In this document: positions 5,372 to 6,316 of the stretch, piece after piece
How positions within the stretch are numbered: the first letter of the stretch is position 1
Layout: the number at the start of each line of letters is the position of its first letter
Assembly: GCA_025965495.1 (NCBI GenBank)
Contig: JAOPWW010000113.1
Coordinates: 1 to 6,316 of the forward strand
Length of the DNA stretch: 6,316 nucleotides
DNA from: Frankiales bacterium
GTDB taxonomy: Bacteria > Actinomycetota > Actinomycetes > Mycobacteriales > SCTD01
Reading direction: 5' to 3'
Position numbers and translations under genes: made by a program
Notes under the pieces: generated by a model
Databases searched by the model: none
What the model saw: the letters and a program-made list of their open reading frames with translations, nothing else
What the model was told of the DNA's origin: nothing

Positions 5372-6100
5372 GTGACCCGTACCGCCCCCGAGGCCCGCCT
5401 GCTCGTCGTCGAGGACGAGCCGAACATCCTCGAGCTCCTGAGCATGAGCCTGCGCTTCGCGGGCTTCGAGGTCACGACGGCCAGCACCGGCCCGGACGCC
5501 CTCAACCGGGCCCGGGAGAGCAAGCCCGACCTCGTGCTGCTCGACGTGATGCTGCCCGGGATGGACGGCTTCGAGGTGGCCCGCACGCTGCGGCGCGACC
5601 AGCAGGTCCCGGTCGTGTTCCTCACTGCCAAGGACGCCACCGAGGACAAGGTCAACGGCCTCACCATCGGCGGGGACGACTACATCACCAAGCCGTTCAG
5701 CCTGGAGGAGGTGGTCGCCCGGGTCCGCGCGGTGCTGCGCCGCGCCGGGGGCACGGTCGCCCAGGGCGCAGAGGAGCCGAGCACGGCGCGCCTGGTCTTC
5801 GCCGACCTGGTGCTCGACGACGACACCCACGAGGTCTGGAAGGGCGACGCCGACGTCGAGCTGTCCCCGACCGAGTTCAAGCTGCTGCGCTTCCTCATGC
5901 AGAACCCGAACCGGGTCATGTCCAAGCAGCAGATCCTCGAGCACGTCTGGAACTACGACTTCGGGGGCGACGGGAACGTCGTCGAGTCCTACGTCTCGTA
6001 CCTGCGCAAGAAGCTCGACACGAGCGAGCCGCGGCTGCTCCACACGGTGCGGGGGGTCGGCTACGTGCTGCGCGCCCCGCGGGCGCCCGCGGACCGGTAA
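5372..6100 (+). CDS. PhoP-like OmpR-family response regulator
   Basis: This 242-residue cytoplasmic transcription factor has a receiver domain at about residues 9-124 with acidic pocket Glu14-Asp15, phospho-acceptor Asp58 in LLDVMLPGMDG, Thr85 and Lys107 in DDYITKPF. A linker leads to a winged-helix DNA-binding domain at about 137-236. That domain has LSPTEFKLLRFL at 164-175, the likely recognition helix at about 202-214 (NVVESYVSYLRKK), and the C-terminal hairpin RGVGYVLR at 227-234. Several blocks, including GGDDY-TKPFSLEEVVAR, LD-THEVWK and YDFGGD-NVVESYVSYLR, closely resemble Mycobacterium tuberculosis PhoP. Phosphorylation at Asp58 by a histidine kinase should promote dimer binding to direct repeats. 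Such repeats lie just upstream, suggesting autoregulation. Mycobacterial phoP is followed by its kinase gene phoR; here no kinase follows. Orthology to PhoP rather than another OmpR-type regulator is likely but not certain. Confidence 0.95.
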   Translation: MTRTAPEARLLVVEDEPNILELLSMSLRFAGFEVTTASTGPDALNRARESKPDLVLLDVMLPGMDGFEVARTLRRDQQVPVVFLTAKDATEDKVNGLTIGGDDYITKPFSLEEVVARVRAVLRRAGGTVAQGAEEPSTARLVFADLVLDDDTHEVWKGDADVELSPTEFKLLRFLMQNPNRVMSKQQILEHVWNYDFGGDGNVVESYVSYLRKKLDTSEPRLLHTVRGVGYVLRAPRAPADR

Positions 6101-6120
6101 CGCGCGGGGCCCTGTCACCG

Positions 6121-6246
6121 ATGGGGAAGGGCGACGGGACCGTCGCCTGCCGGACCTGCACGGGACGGGGCGCCTGCCGCACCTGCCGCCCCGACGCGTC
6201 CGTGCCGTCGCCCCGCAGCTCCCTGCTGGTGGTCCTGCCCGGCTAG
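6121..6246 (+). CDS. Cysteine-rich mini-protein, 41 residues, with paired CxxC motifs
   Basis: ATG 6121 to TAG 6244-6246 encodes 41 residues, starting 20 bases after the response regulator stop. Forty of 41 codons end in G or C, as in the real genes here. The N-terminal half holds Cys10-x-x-Cys13 and Cys19-x-x-Cys22, joined as CRTCTGRGACRTC. This CxxCxGxGxCxxC pattern recalls the zinc-binding repeats of the DnaJ central domain and could bind one zinc ion. The C-terminal half is Pro/Ser-rich, then a short hydrophobic run (SLLVVLPG). I do not recognise a family. Only a weak GGGG at 6106-6109 serves as a ribosome site, and the product is very small, so it might be non-coding. If real, it is probably co-transcribed with the regulator. 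Confidence 0.5.
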   Translation: MGKGDGTVACRTCTGRGACRTCRPDASVPSPRSSLLVVLPG

Positions 6247-6316
6247 CGCCGCGGGAGGGCCGCGTCCACCGCCGCCCCCGCCTGCTCGACCTGCGCCGGG
6301 GTGAGGTCGGCCCGGG
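6243..6316 (-). CDS. C-terminus of a convergent minus-strand protein, partial
   Basis: Read on the minus strand, the last 74 bases give an open frame ending at TAG (6245-6243). The visible C-terminal residues include ADLTPAQVEQAGAAVDAA and then LPRR, which looks like an ordinary helical protein end. Every visible codon ends in G or C. The start and most of the protein lie beyond the window, so no family can be named. It converges on the mini-protein ORF, and the two stop codons overlap within the palindrome CTAG. The fragment is only about 23 codons, so the call rests on composition and plausibility. Confidence 0.5.
   Translation of the reverse strand, partial: RADLTPAQVEQAGAAVDAALPRR

Noticed and set aside
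4190..6118. Long minus-strand open frame opposite the F420 reductase and response regulator
   Set aside because: It runs opposite two clear family members and the small membrane protein, has composition-driven repeats of Arg, Gly and Pro, and shows no motif or plausible ribosome site.

Overview
The window comes from a very high-GC bacterium whose codon third positions are almost all G or C. GTG starts, a coenzyme F420 enzyme, a MSMEG_0569/MSMEG_0570-type gene pair and a mycobacterial PhoP-like response regulator all point to an actinomycete. The genus cannot be fixed from this sequence.

Region 1 (1-1984) is the 3' end of a plus-strand operon. It holds the C-terminal part of a carbon-nitrogen hydrolase, a 90-residue MSMEG_0570-family protein and a 423-residue MSMEG_0569-family flavin-dependent oxidoreductase. 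Each gene overlaps the next by 1 or 4 bases, so translation is probably coupled. The last two families are markers of the Nit1C nitrilase cluster, which is linked to nitrogen starvation and, in Pseudomonas, to cyanide assimilation. The nitrilase, radical SAM, acetyltransferase and AIR-synthase-like genes of that cluster would be expected upstream, outside the window.

Region 2 (1985-4286) is a separate unit. A 103-base gap holds a candidate sigma-28 (FliA/WhiG-type) promoter and a dyad overlapping its -10 region. It is followed by a 732-residue GAF-PAS-GGDEF-EAL protein in which the visible signature residues of both cyclic-di-GMP synthesis and hydrolysis are intact.

Region 3 (4331-5277) encodes an NADPH-dependent F420 reductase and a 56-residue single-pass membrane protein of unknown function.

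Region 4 (5279-6246) begins with four 11-bp-periodic repeat units, the first containing TCACAGC as in mycobacterial PhoP sites. Next come a hairpin and a 242-residue PhoP-like OmpR-family response regulator. No histidine kinase follows. Instead there is a 41-codon ORF for a CxxC-rich mini-protein, then the C-terminus of a convergent minus-strand gene running off the window. The two stop codons share a CTAG.

The themes are nitrogen-starvation metabolism, second-messenger turnover, F420 redox supply and two-component control. Nothing shows that the blocks form one system. No tRNA, rRNA, CRISPR array, insertion sequence or prophage signal was seen. The points most worth following are the predicted PhoP-type autoregulatory site, the sigma-28-like promoter, and the small proteins flanking the response regulator.
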